DNA of 64,000 bases, from contig CAVPWP010000009.1 of the NCBI GenBank assembly GCA_963709395.1, positions 124,001 through 188,000 of the forward strand. Direction: 5' to 3'. The DNA comes from CAVPWP01 sp963709395. GTDB taxonomy: Bacteria; Pseudomonadota; Alphaproteobacteria; Rhodobacterales; Rhodobacteraceae. The notes under the pieces are model-generated. The model did not search any database and was not told the DNA's origin. It saw nothing but the letters and a program-made list of their open reading frames with translations. Below are positions 26,156 to 35,852 of this stretch, piece by piece (position 1 is the first letter of the stretch; every line of letters begins with the position of its first letter). Made by a program: the position numbers and the translations under genes.

Positions 26156-27595
26156 GCGGACACGAAAGACTGACGCAGTTCCATATCGGCGGCGCATGGG
26201 TCGCGCCCGCGAGCCGGGGCAGGGTCGGCCGACCTGATCGACCCCGCGACCGGCGGGGCCTATGCCACGCTCGCGCTGGGCACCGTCGCGGATGCGGAAG
26301 CCGCGATTCTGGCGGCTCATCAGGCCTTCCCCGGCTGGTCCGCCACGCCCGTCTCCGAACGTCTGGCGCTTCTGAAGCGCATTCTCGCGGCCTACGACGC
26401 CCGCGCCGAAGATATCGCGCAGGCCATCAGCCAGGAGATGGGATCGCCGATCACCTTCGCCCGCGAGGCGCAGGTCTGGGCCGGCAGCGCGCATATCGGC
26501 GCGACGATCGAGGCGGCCGAGCGGTTCCACTGGGAAGAGCGGCGCGGCGCGACGCGGCTGATCCGCGAAGCCATCGGTGTCTGCGGCCTGATCACGCCGT
26601 GGAACTGGCCGATGAACCAGATCGCCTGCAAGGTCGCGCCGGCCCTGGCGGCCGGCTGCACGATGGTGCTCAAGCCCTCCGAGATCGCCCCGCTTTCGGG
26701 CCTGATCTGGGCCGAGATCATGGACGAGGCGGGAACGCCGCCGGGTGTCTTCAACCTTGTCAACGGCACCGGCCCCGAGGTCGGGCAGGTTCTGGCGCGC
26801 CATCCGCTGATCGACATGGTCTCCTTCACCGGCTCGACCCGCGCGGGCACGGCGGTGGCGGCGACCGCCGCGCCGACGGTCAAGCGCGTGGCGCAGGAGC
26901 TTGGCGGGAAATCCCCCAACATCCTTCTTCCCGACTGCGATCTCGATCGCGCGGTGACCGAAGGCGCCGAGCTCTGCTTCGCCAATGCAGGGCAATCCTG
27001 CGATGCGCCAACGCGGATGCTCGTTCCGGCCGACCGGCACGACGCGGCGGTGGAGATCGCCGCCGGTGTCGCCAACCGCCTGAAGGTGGGCGACCCGCGC
27101 CGGGACGAGACCGAGATCGGTCCGGTCGTCAGCCGCACGCAGTTCGACAAGATCCAGCGCCTGATCGAGGCCGGCATCGCCGAAGGCGCGCAGCTGGCCG
27201 CCGGCGGTCCGGGCCTGCCTGCGGGCACGAACCGGGGGTTCTTCGTGCGCCCGACCGTCTTCGGCGGCGTGACCAACGACATGACCGTCGCGCGCGAGGA
27301 GATCTTCGGCCCGGTCCTGTCGATCCTGCCCTACGACACGGTCGAGGACGCGGTGCGCATCGCCAACGACACGCCCTACGGCCTTGCGGCCTACGTTCAG
27401 GGCACCGACATGGGGCAGGTGCGCGATGTCGCGCGGAAGCTGCGCGCCGGACAGGTGCAGATCAACGGACCCGACTGGGACCTCTTCGCGCCCTTCGGCG
27501 GCTACAAGCAATCCGGCAACGGCCGCGAATACGCCGACTGGGGCATCCACGACTTCTGCGAGGTCAAGGCGCTTGTCGGCTATGGCGAGGACTGA
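26152..27595 (+). CDS. NAD(P)-dependent aldehyde dehydrogenase, frameshifted
   Basis: About 480 residues. The catalytic cysteine is in NAGQSCDAPTRML and the general-base glutamate in VAQELGGKSPNIL; ITPWNWPMNQIACKVAPALA and SFTGSTRAG form the cofactor site. The N-terminal MSGHERLTQFHIGGAWVAPA is separated from ADLIDPATGGAYATLALG by one extra base near 26223. It would oxidise an aldehyde formed by deamination or demethylation to the acid. It is co-transcribed with the BetI-like gene, so a BetB-type role on an amino-aldehyde is plausible. Its end overlaps the convergent LysR gene by 16 bases. Confidence 0.88.
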
Positions 27596-28461
27596 CCGCG
27601 CCCGCGGACCGGCGTTTCGCCGAAGCGCGTCCGCAAGAGCTTCATCAACCGCCGGTGACTTGCCCGGTGCCGGTTGCGCAAGAGCACCGCACCATAGACC
27701 GGCTGCGTGATCGCGGGGGCGTCGGCGACGATCTGCGCCTGCCCGGAGAGGGTCAGGTCCGTCGCGGTCTCGCCCAGCACATAAGCCGTCCCGCCCAGCG
27801 TCGACAGAAGCCCGGCGACCGTGGCGTTCTGCCCGCTCGAGACCAGGGCATTCGACAGCGTGGGGTGCAACTGCGCATGGGTTTGCGCGAAGGCGGGCGA
27901 GTAGTTGCCAAGGATGTAGCGGCCCCCCTGCACCCCGGCCATGCGGTCGGTGTCGGTCGACACCATGCGGTAGCCGATCTCGCCGATCGTCTCGAAATGG
28001 ATGTCCCGGCCGCCCTGCGGGGTGAACAGCACCGCGAGGTCAAGGCTGCCCACCGCGAGATCCGCGCACATGTTCGTGGAGTAGTCGGCCTCGACATAGA
28101 TCGAGATGCCGGGAAAGGCGGCCAGGAAGGCGTTGACCCAGTCGCCGACATGGGCGGCGGCCAGATCGTGCTGAAGCCCGATTCGCAGCGTCAGTGCACT
28201 GTCGCCCGCGTGCCGCGCGGCATGCAGCGCCTCGGCCCAGGCCACGCGCAGGCTGCGGGCGTGCGGGGCGAACATCAGTCCTTCGGTCGTCAGTTCCGTC
28301 CCCGACCGGCCCCGGATGAAGAGCCGCCGATCAAGCAGCCGCTCGAGCGTGCGCACCCGCCCCGAGACGGTCGATTGCATCACCCCAAGCCGCTCGGCCG
28401 TGCGGTTGAAGCTGCGGGTGTCGCAGAGGTCGAGGAAGGTGTCGATCAGCTCGGGGGTCAT
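27580..28461 (-). CDS. LysR-family transcriptional regulator
   Basis: A 293-residue LysR protein. The start at 28461 gives the standard N-terminus (MTPELIDTFLDLCDTRSFNR) and the winged helix containing AERLGVMQSTVSGRVRTLER. The rest is the effector-binding domain (LTLRIGLQHDL onward). It diverges from the dimethylglycine-dehydrogenase-like gene and a 19-bp palindrome lies 10 bases upstream of its own ATG. It probably controls that gene and itself in response to a betaine or methylglycine. The 3' end overlaps the convergent aldehyde dehydrogenase. Confidence 0.9.
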   Translation of the reverse strand: MTPELIDTFLDLCDTRSFNRTAERLGVMQSTVSGRVRTLERLLDRRLFIRGRSGTELTTEGLMFAPHARSLRVAWAEALHAARHAGDSALTLRIGLQHDLAAAHVGDWVNAFLAAFPGISIYVEADYSTNMCADLAVGSLDLAVLFTPQGGRDIHFETIGEIGYRMVSTDTDRMAGVQGGRYILGNYSPAFAQTHAQLHPTLSNALVSSGQNATVAGLLSTLGGTAYVLGETATDLTLSGQAQIVADAPAITQPVYGAVLLRNRHRASHRRLMKLLRTRFGETPVRGRGQSSP

Positions 28462-28470
28462 CGGCGGCCC

Positions 28471-28489
28471 TGATCGGAGTTTCCGATCA
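28471..28489. promoter_or_regulatory. 19-bp palindrome, probable LysR site
   Basis: TGATCGGA-GTT-TCCGATCA: perfect 8-bp arms with a 3-base centre, in the 103-bp gap between lysR and the divergent FAD-enzyme gene. It contains a LysR-like T-N11-A spacing and sits next to the lysR start, suiting autorepression and activation of the divergent gene. Confidence 0.65.
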
Positions 28490-28564
28490 ATAACAATGCG
28501 CGATCCGAATTGAAAGACTCTCCGGCCCGTGCCTAATCTCGGGTCGCAACAGGAGTGACGGCAG

Positions 28565-31010
28565 ATGTCGATGGCGGCAGATACCGCGCGCGTCGTGATC
28601 ATCGGGGGCGGGGCGGTCGGCGTCTCGGCGCTCTATCACCTCGCCAAGGCGGGCTGGACCGATTGCCTCCTGCTCGAGAAGAACGAATTGACGGCCGGGT
28701 CGACCTGGCACGCGGCCGGGAACGTGCCCACCTTCTCGACCTCCTGGGCGATCATGAACATGCAGCGCTATTCGACCGAGCTTTATCGCGGGCTGGGTGA
28801 GGCGGTCGACTACCCGATGAACTACAATGTCACCGGGTCGATCCGGCTGGCGCATTCACGCGAACGGATGCAGGAGTTCGAGCGCGCCCGCGGCATGGGC
28901 CGCTATCAGGGCATGTCGCTCGACATCCTGGCGCCGGACAGCATCCGCGACCTCTACCCCTTCATCGAGACGCATGACATCGCCGGCGCGCTCTACGACC
29001 CCGCTGATGGCGATATCGACCCCGCGCAGCTGACGCAGGCGCTGGCGCGGGGCGCGCGCACCCTGGGCGCCCGGATCGAACGCTTCCGCCCTGCCACGGG
29101 CGTCCGCCGCGAAGGCGGCGAATGGATCGTCGAGACCCACGCCGGCGACATCCGCTGCGAGATCGTGGTGAATGCCGCGGGCTATTACGCGCAGCGGGTG
29201 GCGGAATGGTTCCGTCCCTATGGCGGGCGCCGCCTGCCCATGGCGACGATGAGCCACCAGTACCTCGTCTTCGAGGAAGTGCCCGAGGTGCGCGACTGGG
29301 CGCAATCGGTGGGTCACAAGCTGCCGCTCCTGCGCGACGTCGATGTCTCCTACTACCTCAGGCAGGAAAAGAACGGGTTCAACCTTGGCCCCTACGAACG
29401 GGCCTGCCGGCCGCATTGGGTGACGCCGGACGATCCGCTGCCCGAGGATTTCAGTTTCCAGCTTTACCCGGACGACCTCGACCGGCTGGAACCCTACATC
29501 GCCGATGCCATCGCGCGGGTCCCGGTGCTGGGCGAGGCGGGGCTGGCCAAGGTGATCAACGGGCCGATCCCCTACACCCCGGACGGCAACCCGCTTCTGG
29601 GGCCGATGCCGGGAGTGCCGAACGCCTTCGAGGCCTGCGTCTTCACCTTCGGCATCGCGCAGGGCGGCGGGGCGGGCAAGGTCCTGGCCGAATGGGTGAC
29701 CGAAGGCGGCACCGAATGGGACATGTGGTCCTGCGATCCGCGCCGCTTCACCGACTTCACCGACCACGACTACTGCGTGGCAAAGGCGGTCGAGGTCTAC
29801 GGCCACGAATACGCCATGCACTTTCCCTGGCACCGCTGGCCCGCCGCGCCCGACCGCAAGGTTTCGCCCGTCCACGAACGGGTGAAGGCCCTTGGCGGGC
29901 AGATGGGCGCCTATGGCGGATGGGAGCGCGCCAACTGGTTCGCGCAGGCCGGCGACGACACGTCGGAGGCGGCGACCCACACCTGGGGCCGCGCCGGCCC
30001 GTGGGAGCCGCGCATCCGCGAGGAATGCGAGGCGGTGCGCGACGGCGTCGGCGTGCTCGACCTTCCGGGCTTCTCGCGGTTCCACCTGACCGGACCGGGG
30101 GCGGGGGACTGGCTGCTGACCCGCATCGCGGGCGGGCTGCCCAGGCCGGGGCGGATCGCGCTGGCCTATTTCCCCGACGACCGGGGCCGGATCGTCACCG
30201 AGATGACCGTCGCCTGCAACGGCGAGGACGACTTCACCCTGATCACGGCGGCCGTGGCCCAATGGCACGACCACGAGTGGCTTGCGAAGGCGCTGCCCGA
30301 CGGGCTGACGCTCGTCGACCGGACGCGGGATCTCTCGACGCTGGTCGTCACCGGCCCCAAGGCGCGGTCACTCTTCGCGGCGATCTCGGACGCCGATCTC
30401 GGCCTGCCCTGGCTCAGTCACCAGGGGGCGAAGGTCGCGGGACGCGATGCGACGCTGGCGCGGGTCTCCTTCGCGGGCGAACTGGGGTGGGAGGTTCACG
30501 CCCCCCTCGACGCCATCCCCGCGATCTACGAGGCGATCCTGTCGGAAGGGCGCGAGGCCCTTCGGCATGTGGGCGCTCAACAGCCTGCGGCTGGAAAAGG
30601 CCTATCGGACGTGGAAGGGCGACCTCTCGACCGACTATACCCTTCTCGAAGGCGGGCTTGACCGGTTCATCCGCTTCGACAAGCCCCAGGACTTCCCCGG
30701 CAAGGCCGCGCTTCTGTCCGAACGGCAGCGCGGGTCGAAAAAGCGCTTCGCCGTCCTGACGGTGGACGCCGGCGATGCCGACGCGCCGCCCATGTCCACG
30801 ATCTGGCATCAGGGCAAGGTCGTCGGCGAGGTGACGTCGGGTGGATGGGGCTACCGCGTCGATGCCTCGATCGCACTTGCGGAACTGCACCCCGAGCTTG
30901 CCGAACCCGGCAGCCGGGTCGAGGTCGAGATCTACGGCGACCGTCGCCCCGCGCTGGTGCAGGGCGACAGGGCACTCTGGGACCCCGCGAACGACAGGTT
31001 GCGCGCATGA
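28565..31010 (+). CDS. Dimethylglycine/sarcosine dehydrogenase-like FAD-GcvT protein, frameshifted
   Basis: About 814 residues: an N-terminal DAO-type FAD domain (VVIIGGGAVGVSALYHLAKA) and a C-terminal GcvT-type folate domain. STWHAAGN at about residue 49 is the motif whose histidine carries covalent FAD in DMGDH and sarcosine dehydrogenase. The final 140 residues are in another frame; one extra G near 30549 joins SEG to ARPFGMWALNSLRLEKAYRT. The ATG follows AGGAG. It would oxidise an N-methyl group and hand the C1 unit to tetrahydrofolate. It is divergent from lysR and upstream of an MttB-like gene. A second paralogue is at 45475-48030. Confidence 0.87.
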
Positions 31011-31162
31011 AACCGGCCCCCGGTCGCGTCCGCGCGGTCCTCAACGGTGGCGGCCTTCGGCACTGTCCCACCGCACAACGACAGATTTCACGACGGGGCA
31101 TCGCGGCAATGGCCGCGGGTGCGCCGATGGTTGACCCCGCGGCGGAAAGGGTTCGCACATGA
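31007..31162 (+). CDS. Possible 51-residue ORF linking the DMGDH- and MttB-like genes
   Basis: An ATG at 31007 overlaps the upstream stop (ATGA) and the TGA at 31160-31162 overlaps the MttB-like ATG at 31159 (ATGA), so the frame is coupled at both ends. The product begins MKPAPGRVRAVLNGGG and is basic, with no recognised domain. It may be a real small protein, a translational relay, or chance in GC-rich DNA. In a region with many indel errors it could also be a damaged longer gene. Confidence 0.3.
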   Translation: MKPAPGRVRAVLNGGGLRHCPTAQRQISRRGIAAMAAGAPMVDPAAERVRT

Positions 31163-32704
31163 GTGGGACAGCAGAGCAGGTGACCCGGAAACGGCGGCCG
31201 GGCGGACGGGCCGCGCAGATTGCCGCGCGGGCGGCGACACGGCCCGAGGCGCAGCGGCCGGTGCGCGCCGGCATGTCGGGGGGCAGTACAAGCCCCTGTC
31301 CGATGCGGATGTTCCGCGCATCCACGAGGCCGCGCTTCAGGCGCTCGAGGTGATCGGGCTTGCCAACGCCCCGGCCTCGGGCGTCGAGATCCTGACCGGG
31401 GCCGGGGCGGTTCTGGGCGACGACGGCCGCATCCGGTTTCCCCGCGCGCTGGTCGAGGACATGCTGGCGGTGGCCGCGCGCAACATCACGCTCCATGGCC
31501 GCGACCCCGCCCATGACCTCACGCTATCGGGGACGCGCGTCCACTTCGGCACCGCCGGGGCGGCGGTGCATATCGTCGATCCGGTGACGGGCGACTACCG
31601 CGAAGTCGACCGCCCGCGATCTCTATGACGCGGCGCGGCTCGCCCATCACCTCGACAACATCCACTTCTTCCAGCGGACCATGGTCTGCCGCGACGTGAC
31701 CGACAATTACGACATGGACGTGAACACGCTTTACGCCTGCCTGTCGGGCACCACGAAACACGTCGGCACGTCGTTTTCCGAGCCCGCCCATTTCGCGGGA
31801 TGCATGGATCTCATCCACTTGGTCGCAGGCGGGGAAGAGGCGTGGCGCGCGCGGCCCTTCGTGTCGAACTCGAACTGTTTCGTCGTGCCGCCGATGAAAT
31901 TCGCCGAGGAAAGCTGCATCACGATGGAGCACTGCGTGCGGGCGGGGATGCCCGTCCTGCTTCTTTCGGCGGGGCAGGCGGGGGCGACGGCGCCCGCGCC
32001 GCTGGCCACCACCATCGTGCAGGCGGTGGCCGAATGCCTGTCGGGCGTCGTCTATGTCAACGCGATGAAGCCCGGCCATCCGGCGATCTTCGGAACATGG
32101 CCCTTCGTGTGCGACTTGCGAACGGGCGCGATGTCCGGCGGATCGGCCGAACTGGGGCTGCTGAGCGGCCGGCTGCGCCCAGATGCACCAGTTCTACGGT
32201 CTGCCCGGCGGGGCCGCCGGCGGGATCTCCGACAGCAAGCTGCCCGACATGCAGGCAGGGTGGGAGCAGGGGATCACGAACCTGCTTGCCGGTCTCTCGG
32301 GCCTGAACATGGTCTACGAATCCGCAGGGATGCATGCCTCGCTCCTGGGTTTCTGCCTGCCCAGCCTTGTGATGGGCGACGACATCATCGGCCAGGTCCT
32401 GCGCTGCGTGCGCGGGATCGAGGTGACCGAGGACAGCCTGTCGATCGAGGTGATGAAGGACGTCTGCCTCGACGGCCCCGGCCATTACCTCGGCGACAGC
32501 CAGACCCTGCGCCTGATGGAGACCGAATACGTCTATCCAAGGGTCGGCAACCGGATGAGTCCGAAGGAGTGGCAGGAAGCCGGCCGGCCCGGCCTCATGG
32601 ACCGGGCGATCGCGCGGGCCGACGCGATCCTGTCATCGGCCCCCTGCCAGGTGCCGCCTGACGTCGATCTTGCGGTGCGCAGGCTTTACAACATCCACTT
32701 CTGA
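31159..32704 (+). CDS. MttB-superfamily trimethylamine/betaine methyltransferase-like protein, frameshifted
   Basis: About 514 residues in four frame pieces. Breaks fit one missing G in the G-run at 31278-31283 and single extra bases near 31617 and 32168. The joined protein contains GQYKPLSDADVPRIHEAAL, the DNIHFFQRTMVCRDV region, MHQFYGLPGGAAGGISDSK and the terminal VRRLYNIHF, all typical of the family. No in-frame amber codon stands for pyrrolysine, so it belongs to the non-pyrrolysine branch that includes glycine betaine methyltransferase MtgB. Archaeal and anaerobic members pass a methyl group to a corrinoid protein; none is encoded here. AAAGGG precedes the ATG. Confidence 0.85.
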
Positions 32705-32708
32705 CCCG

Positions 32709-34145
32709 TCACCCGGGCGGCTGGCCAACCCCGCGTCCCGCGCCGTCGGGGCGGGGCAGGCCGGCATGCGCCGTCGACGTACCCGCCAAGCGCCGTCTCG
32801 ACCGCCGGCTCGGGCGGGCAGGACCGGCGGGTGGTCGAGGTCGGTGTGCAGAAGCATCGTTTCCATCGTCGCGGCCAAGCGTCCCGTCGCTCCGCGCGAT
32901 CCGGTGGAAGAGATGCAGCTTCTTGCCGCCGCCGCCCATCACCTGCGTCGTCACCGTCAGCCGGTCGCCCGCCATCACCTCGGCGAGGTAGCGCAGGTGG
33001 TTCTCGACCGTGAAATAGCTTTTGCCCGATGCGATATACGCGGCGTCGGCCCCGATCATCTCCATGAAGCGGTCGGTCGCCTGCGCGCCGATCTCGAGGT
33101 AATGCGCCTCGTTCATATGGCCGTTGTAGTCGGTCCAGGTGACGGGCACCGGGCGGTCGACCGTCACCGGAAGATCGACGGGCGCCGGGGCGGGCAGGGT
33201 GGCCTCATGCGCCACGATCGCGCCGCCCGCGCCCGATCCGGTGCGGCGAAGCGACCGCATGATGCCCACGAGGTTGTCGTCGCGCAGCCGCTCCAACTCG
33301 CGGATCGACTGGTGCCCCGACTGCGCGTCGGATTGCGAGGCGATGAGCGTCACAAGATCGTCGTTGAACTCGGGCACGTCGGTCAGCCGCGACCAGGGCC
33401 ATTCGAGGCAGGGCCCGAACTGCGCCATGAAATGCGCCATACCGGCCTCGCCGCCGGCGATGCGGTAGGTCTCGAAGAGGCCCATCTGCGCCCAGCGAAG
33501 ACCGAAGCCCATGCGGATCGATTCGTCGATCTCTTCGGTCGTGGCGATCCCGTCCTTCACAAGCCAAAGCGCCTCGCGCCAGACCGATTCGAGAAAGCGG
33601 TCGGCGATGTGGGCGTCGATCTCCTTGCGGATCAGCAGGGGGAACATGCCGATCCCGCGCAGGACCTCTGCCGCCCGGGCGCAAGTGGCGGCGTCGCCGA
33701 CAAGTTCGACCAGCGGCAGAAGGTAGACCGGGTTGAACGGGTGCGCCACGATGGCCCGGGCGCCTTTCTCGTTCAGTTCCGATGGCTTGAAGCCCGACGT
33801 TGACGATCCGATGATGGCCGAGGCGGGCGCTGCGGACATGATCTGGGAAAAGACCCGATGCTTGATGTCGAGCCGTTCGGGCACGCTTTCCTGCACCCAG
33901 CCGGCCCCCGCGACCGTCTCTTCGACGGTGGCGTGGAAGCTCAGGCGTCCCTCGGCCGGCAACGCGCGGTCGTAAAGCGCGGGCAGGCTGCGGCGGGCGT
34001 TCGCCAGGACCTCGGCGATCTTGCGCGCCGCCTCGGGGTCGGGGTCGAAGACCGCCACATCCCAGCCGTTCAGAAGAAACCGCGCGGCCCAGCCGCCGCC
34101 GATCACCCCGCCGCCGATCACGGCGGCCCGTTTCGCTTCGCTCAT
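32709..34145 (-). CDS. lcdH: Carnitine 3-dehydrogenase fused to betainyl-CoA thioesterase, frameshifted
   Basis: About 477 residues. The N-terminal part is a 3-hydroxyacyl-CoA-dehydrogenase-type fold with AVIGGGVIGGGWAARFLLNG and the histidine motif HPFNPVYLLPLVELVG, as in L-carnitine dehydrogenase. From about residue 330 a hotdog thioesterase follows (VTWTDYNGHMNEAHYLEIG). The known pathway oxidises carnitine to 3-dehydrocarnitine and later hydrolyses betainyl-CoA; fusions of the two enzymes occur in alphaproteobacteria. The C-terminal tail is split by extra bases near 32876, 32834 and 32786 and then ends HAGLPRPDGAGRGVGQPPG. The start overlaps the BKACE stop (ATGA). Confidence 0.9.
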   Translation of the reverse strand: MSEAKRAAVIGGGVIGGGWAARFLLNGWDVAVFDPDPEAARKIAEVLANARRSLPALYDRALPAEGRLSFHATVEETVAGAGWVQESVPERLDIKHRVFSQIMSAAPASAIIGSSTSGFKPSELNEKGARAIVAHPFNPVYLLPLVELVGDAATCARAAEVLRGIGMFPLLIRKEIDAHIADRFLESVWREALWLVKDGIATTEEIDESIRMGFGLRWAQMGLFETYRIAGGEAGMAHFMAQFGPCLEWPWSRLTDVPEFNDDLVTLIASQSDAQSGHQSIRELERLRDDNLVGIMRSLRRTGSGAGGAIVAHEATLPAPAPVDLPVTVDRPVPVTWTDYNGHMNEAHYLEIGAQATDRFMEMIGADAAYIASGKSYFTVENHLRYLAEVMAGDRLTVTTQVMGGGGKKLHLFHRIARSDGTLGRDDGNDASAHRPRPPAGPARPSRRSRRRLAGTSTAHAGLPRPDGAGRGVGQPPG

Positions 34146-35054
34146 CGCGGCGCCCTTTTCACCAGACCCAGCTTCTTGCGCACCTCGTCCGGGCCGATCA
34201 CCCGCGCGCCCATGCGCTCGACGATGCCCGACCGCCCGTTCGACCAGTTGCGCGTTGGTGGCCAGCACCCCCTTGTCGAGCCAGAGGTTGTCCTCGAGCC
34301 CGACGCGCACGTTGCCCCCCGCAAGCACCGACGCCGCGACAAAGGGCATCTGGTGACGGCCAAGGGAGAAGGCCGACCAGGTCCAGTCCTGCGGCACGTT
34401 GTTCACCATCGCCATGAAGGTGTTGAGATCATCCGGCGCGCCCCAGGGCACGCCCATGCAAAGCTGGACGAGGGCAGGCGAGGTCAGCACCCCCTCCTTC
34501 ACCAGTTCCTTCGCGAACCACAGGTGCCCGGTGTCGAAGGCCTCGATCTCCGGCAGGACGCCCAGTTCGGTCATCATGCCGCCCATCGCCCGCAGCATGC
34601 CGGGCGTGTTGGTCATGACATAGTCGGCCTCGGCGAAGTTCATCGTTCCGCAGTCGAGCGTGCAGATCTCGGGCAGGCACTCGGCCACATGCGCCATGCG
34701 CTCCTCGGCGCTGACCATGTCGGTGCCGGGCGTCTTGAGCGGAAGGGGGGCCGACGGCGGGCCGAAGACCATGTCGCCGCCCATGCCGGCGGTGAGGTTC
34801 AGCACCACGTCGACCTCGGCGTCGCGGATGCGCTCGGTCACCTCGCGGTAAAGGTCGACCCGGCGCGAGGGCTGGCCGGTCTCGGGATCGCGGACGTGGC
34901 AATGCACGATCGCGGCCCCGGCCTTCGCGGCGTCGATGGCGCTGTCGGCGATCTGCTGCGGGCTGCGCGGCACATGGGGCGATCGGTCCTGCGTGCCCCC
35001 CGATCCGGTGACGGCGCAGGTGATGAAGACCTCGCGGTTCATGGCAAGTGGCAT
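34142..35054 (-). CDS. Beta-keto acid cleavage enzyme (BKACE), 3-dehydrocarnitine type, frameshifted
   Basis: About 303 residues of the former DUF849 family. AAIVHCHVRDPETG carries the zinc-binding histidine pair, and VVLNLTAGMGGD is the substrate-loop version found next to carnitine dehydrogenases. It condenses 3-dehydrocarnitine with acetyl-CoA to give betainyl-CoA and acetoacetate. The last 40 residues (IVERMGARVIGPDEVRKKLG) are in another frame, restored by removing one base near 34227. It lies between caiD and the carnitine dehydrogenase-thioesterase gene, which supplies the preceding and following steps. Confidence 0.9.
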
Positions 35055-35065
35055 CGTGTCCTCCT

Positions 35066-35852
35066 TCAGCGGCCCTTCCAGACCGGATCGCGTTTCTCGG
35101 CGAAGGCGCGGGCGCCTTCCTTCTGGTCCTCGGACCGGTAGAGGCGTTCCACCGTTTCGAACTGGCTCTTCGTGATCCGATTCATCGCGTCCTGGAATTT
35201 CATGTCCTCGGCCTCGCGCACGATCTCCTTGATCGCGGCCATGACCAGCGGCGGGCCCGAGGCGATCTCGTCTGCCATGGCGCGGGCGGCGGGCAACAGG
35301 TCGTCCGCCGCAAGGACGCGGTTCACAAGGCCCCAGCGCGCGGCTTCGGCGGCGTCGATCCAGCGCCCGGTGAAGAGCATCTCCATCGCGATGTGAAAGG
35401 GGATGCGGCGCGGCAGCTTGATCGAGGCGGCGTCGGCCACCGTGCCCGACCGGATCTCGGGCAGGGCGAAGGTGGCATGTTCGGCGCACAGGATGATGTC
35501 GCCCGACAGCGCCAGTTCCAGCCCGCCGCCGCAGCAGATGCCGTTCACGGCCATGATGACGGGCTTGTTGAGCCCGCGCAGTTCCTGCAAGCCCGCCGAA
35601 GCCGCCCACGCCGTAATCGCCGTCGACCGCGTCGCCTTCGGCCGCCGCCTTGAGGTCCCAGCCCGGGCAGAAGAACTTCTCGCCCGCCCCGGTGACGATC
35701 GCCACGCGCAGGTCGGGATCGTCGCGGAAATCGGTGAAGACCTGTCCCATGATCCGGCTGGTGGCCAGGTCGATGGCATTGGCCTTGGGCCGGTCGAGCG
35801 TGACTTCGAGCACGGCGCCCCGCCGTTCGGTGCGGATCGGTCCGTCGGTCAT
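35066..35852 (-). CDS. caiD: Carnitinyl-CoA dehydratase (crotonobetainyl-CoA hydratase), frameshifted
   Basis: Corrected length is 261 residues, equal to E. coli CaiD. Diagnostic blocks are LDRPKANAID, FRDDPDLRVAIVTGAGEKFF, GWDLKAAAEGDA and the terminal FAEKRDPVWKGR. The crotonase oxyanion hole is formed around AVNGICCGGGLELALSGD. It hydrates crotonobetainyl-CoA to carnitinyl-CoA. One extra G near 35588 splits GGFGGL from QELRGLNKPV. The ATG lies in a four-base overlap with the ligase stop. With the acyl-CoA dehydrogenase and ligase upstream it completes a gamma-butyrobetaine-to-carnitine branch. Confidence 0.92.

Noticed and set aside
27580..27595. Possible terminator where aldehyde dehydrogenase and lysR converge
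   Set aside because: The genes overlap tail to tail by 16 bases and no stem with a T-run is present on either strand.
31159..32704. Pyrrolysine readthrough as the cause of the broken MttB-like frame
   Set aside because: The breaks are frame changes, not an in-frame TAG, and the intact second copy also lacks an amber codon.
32709..35852. A 1047-codon frame that would fuse CaiD, BKACE and carnitine dehydrogenase
   Set aside because: Parts of CaiD and BKACE read as nonsense in it. The family-matching ends, internal starts and ATGA overlaps show three genes with single-base insertions.
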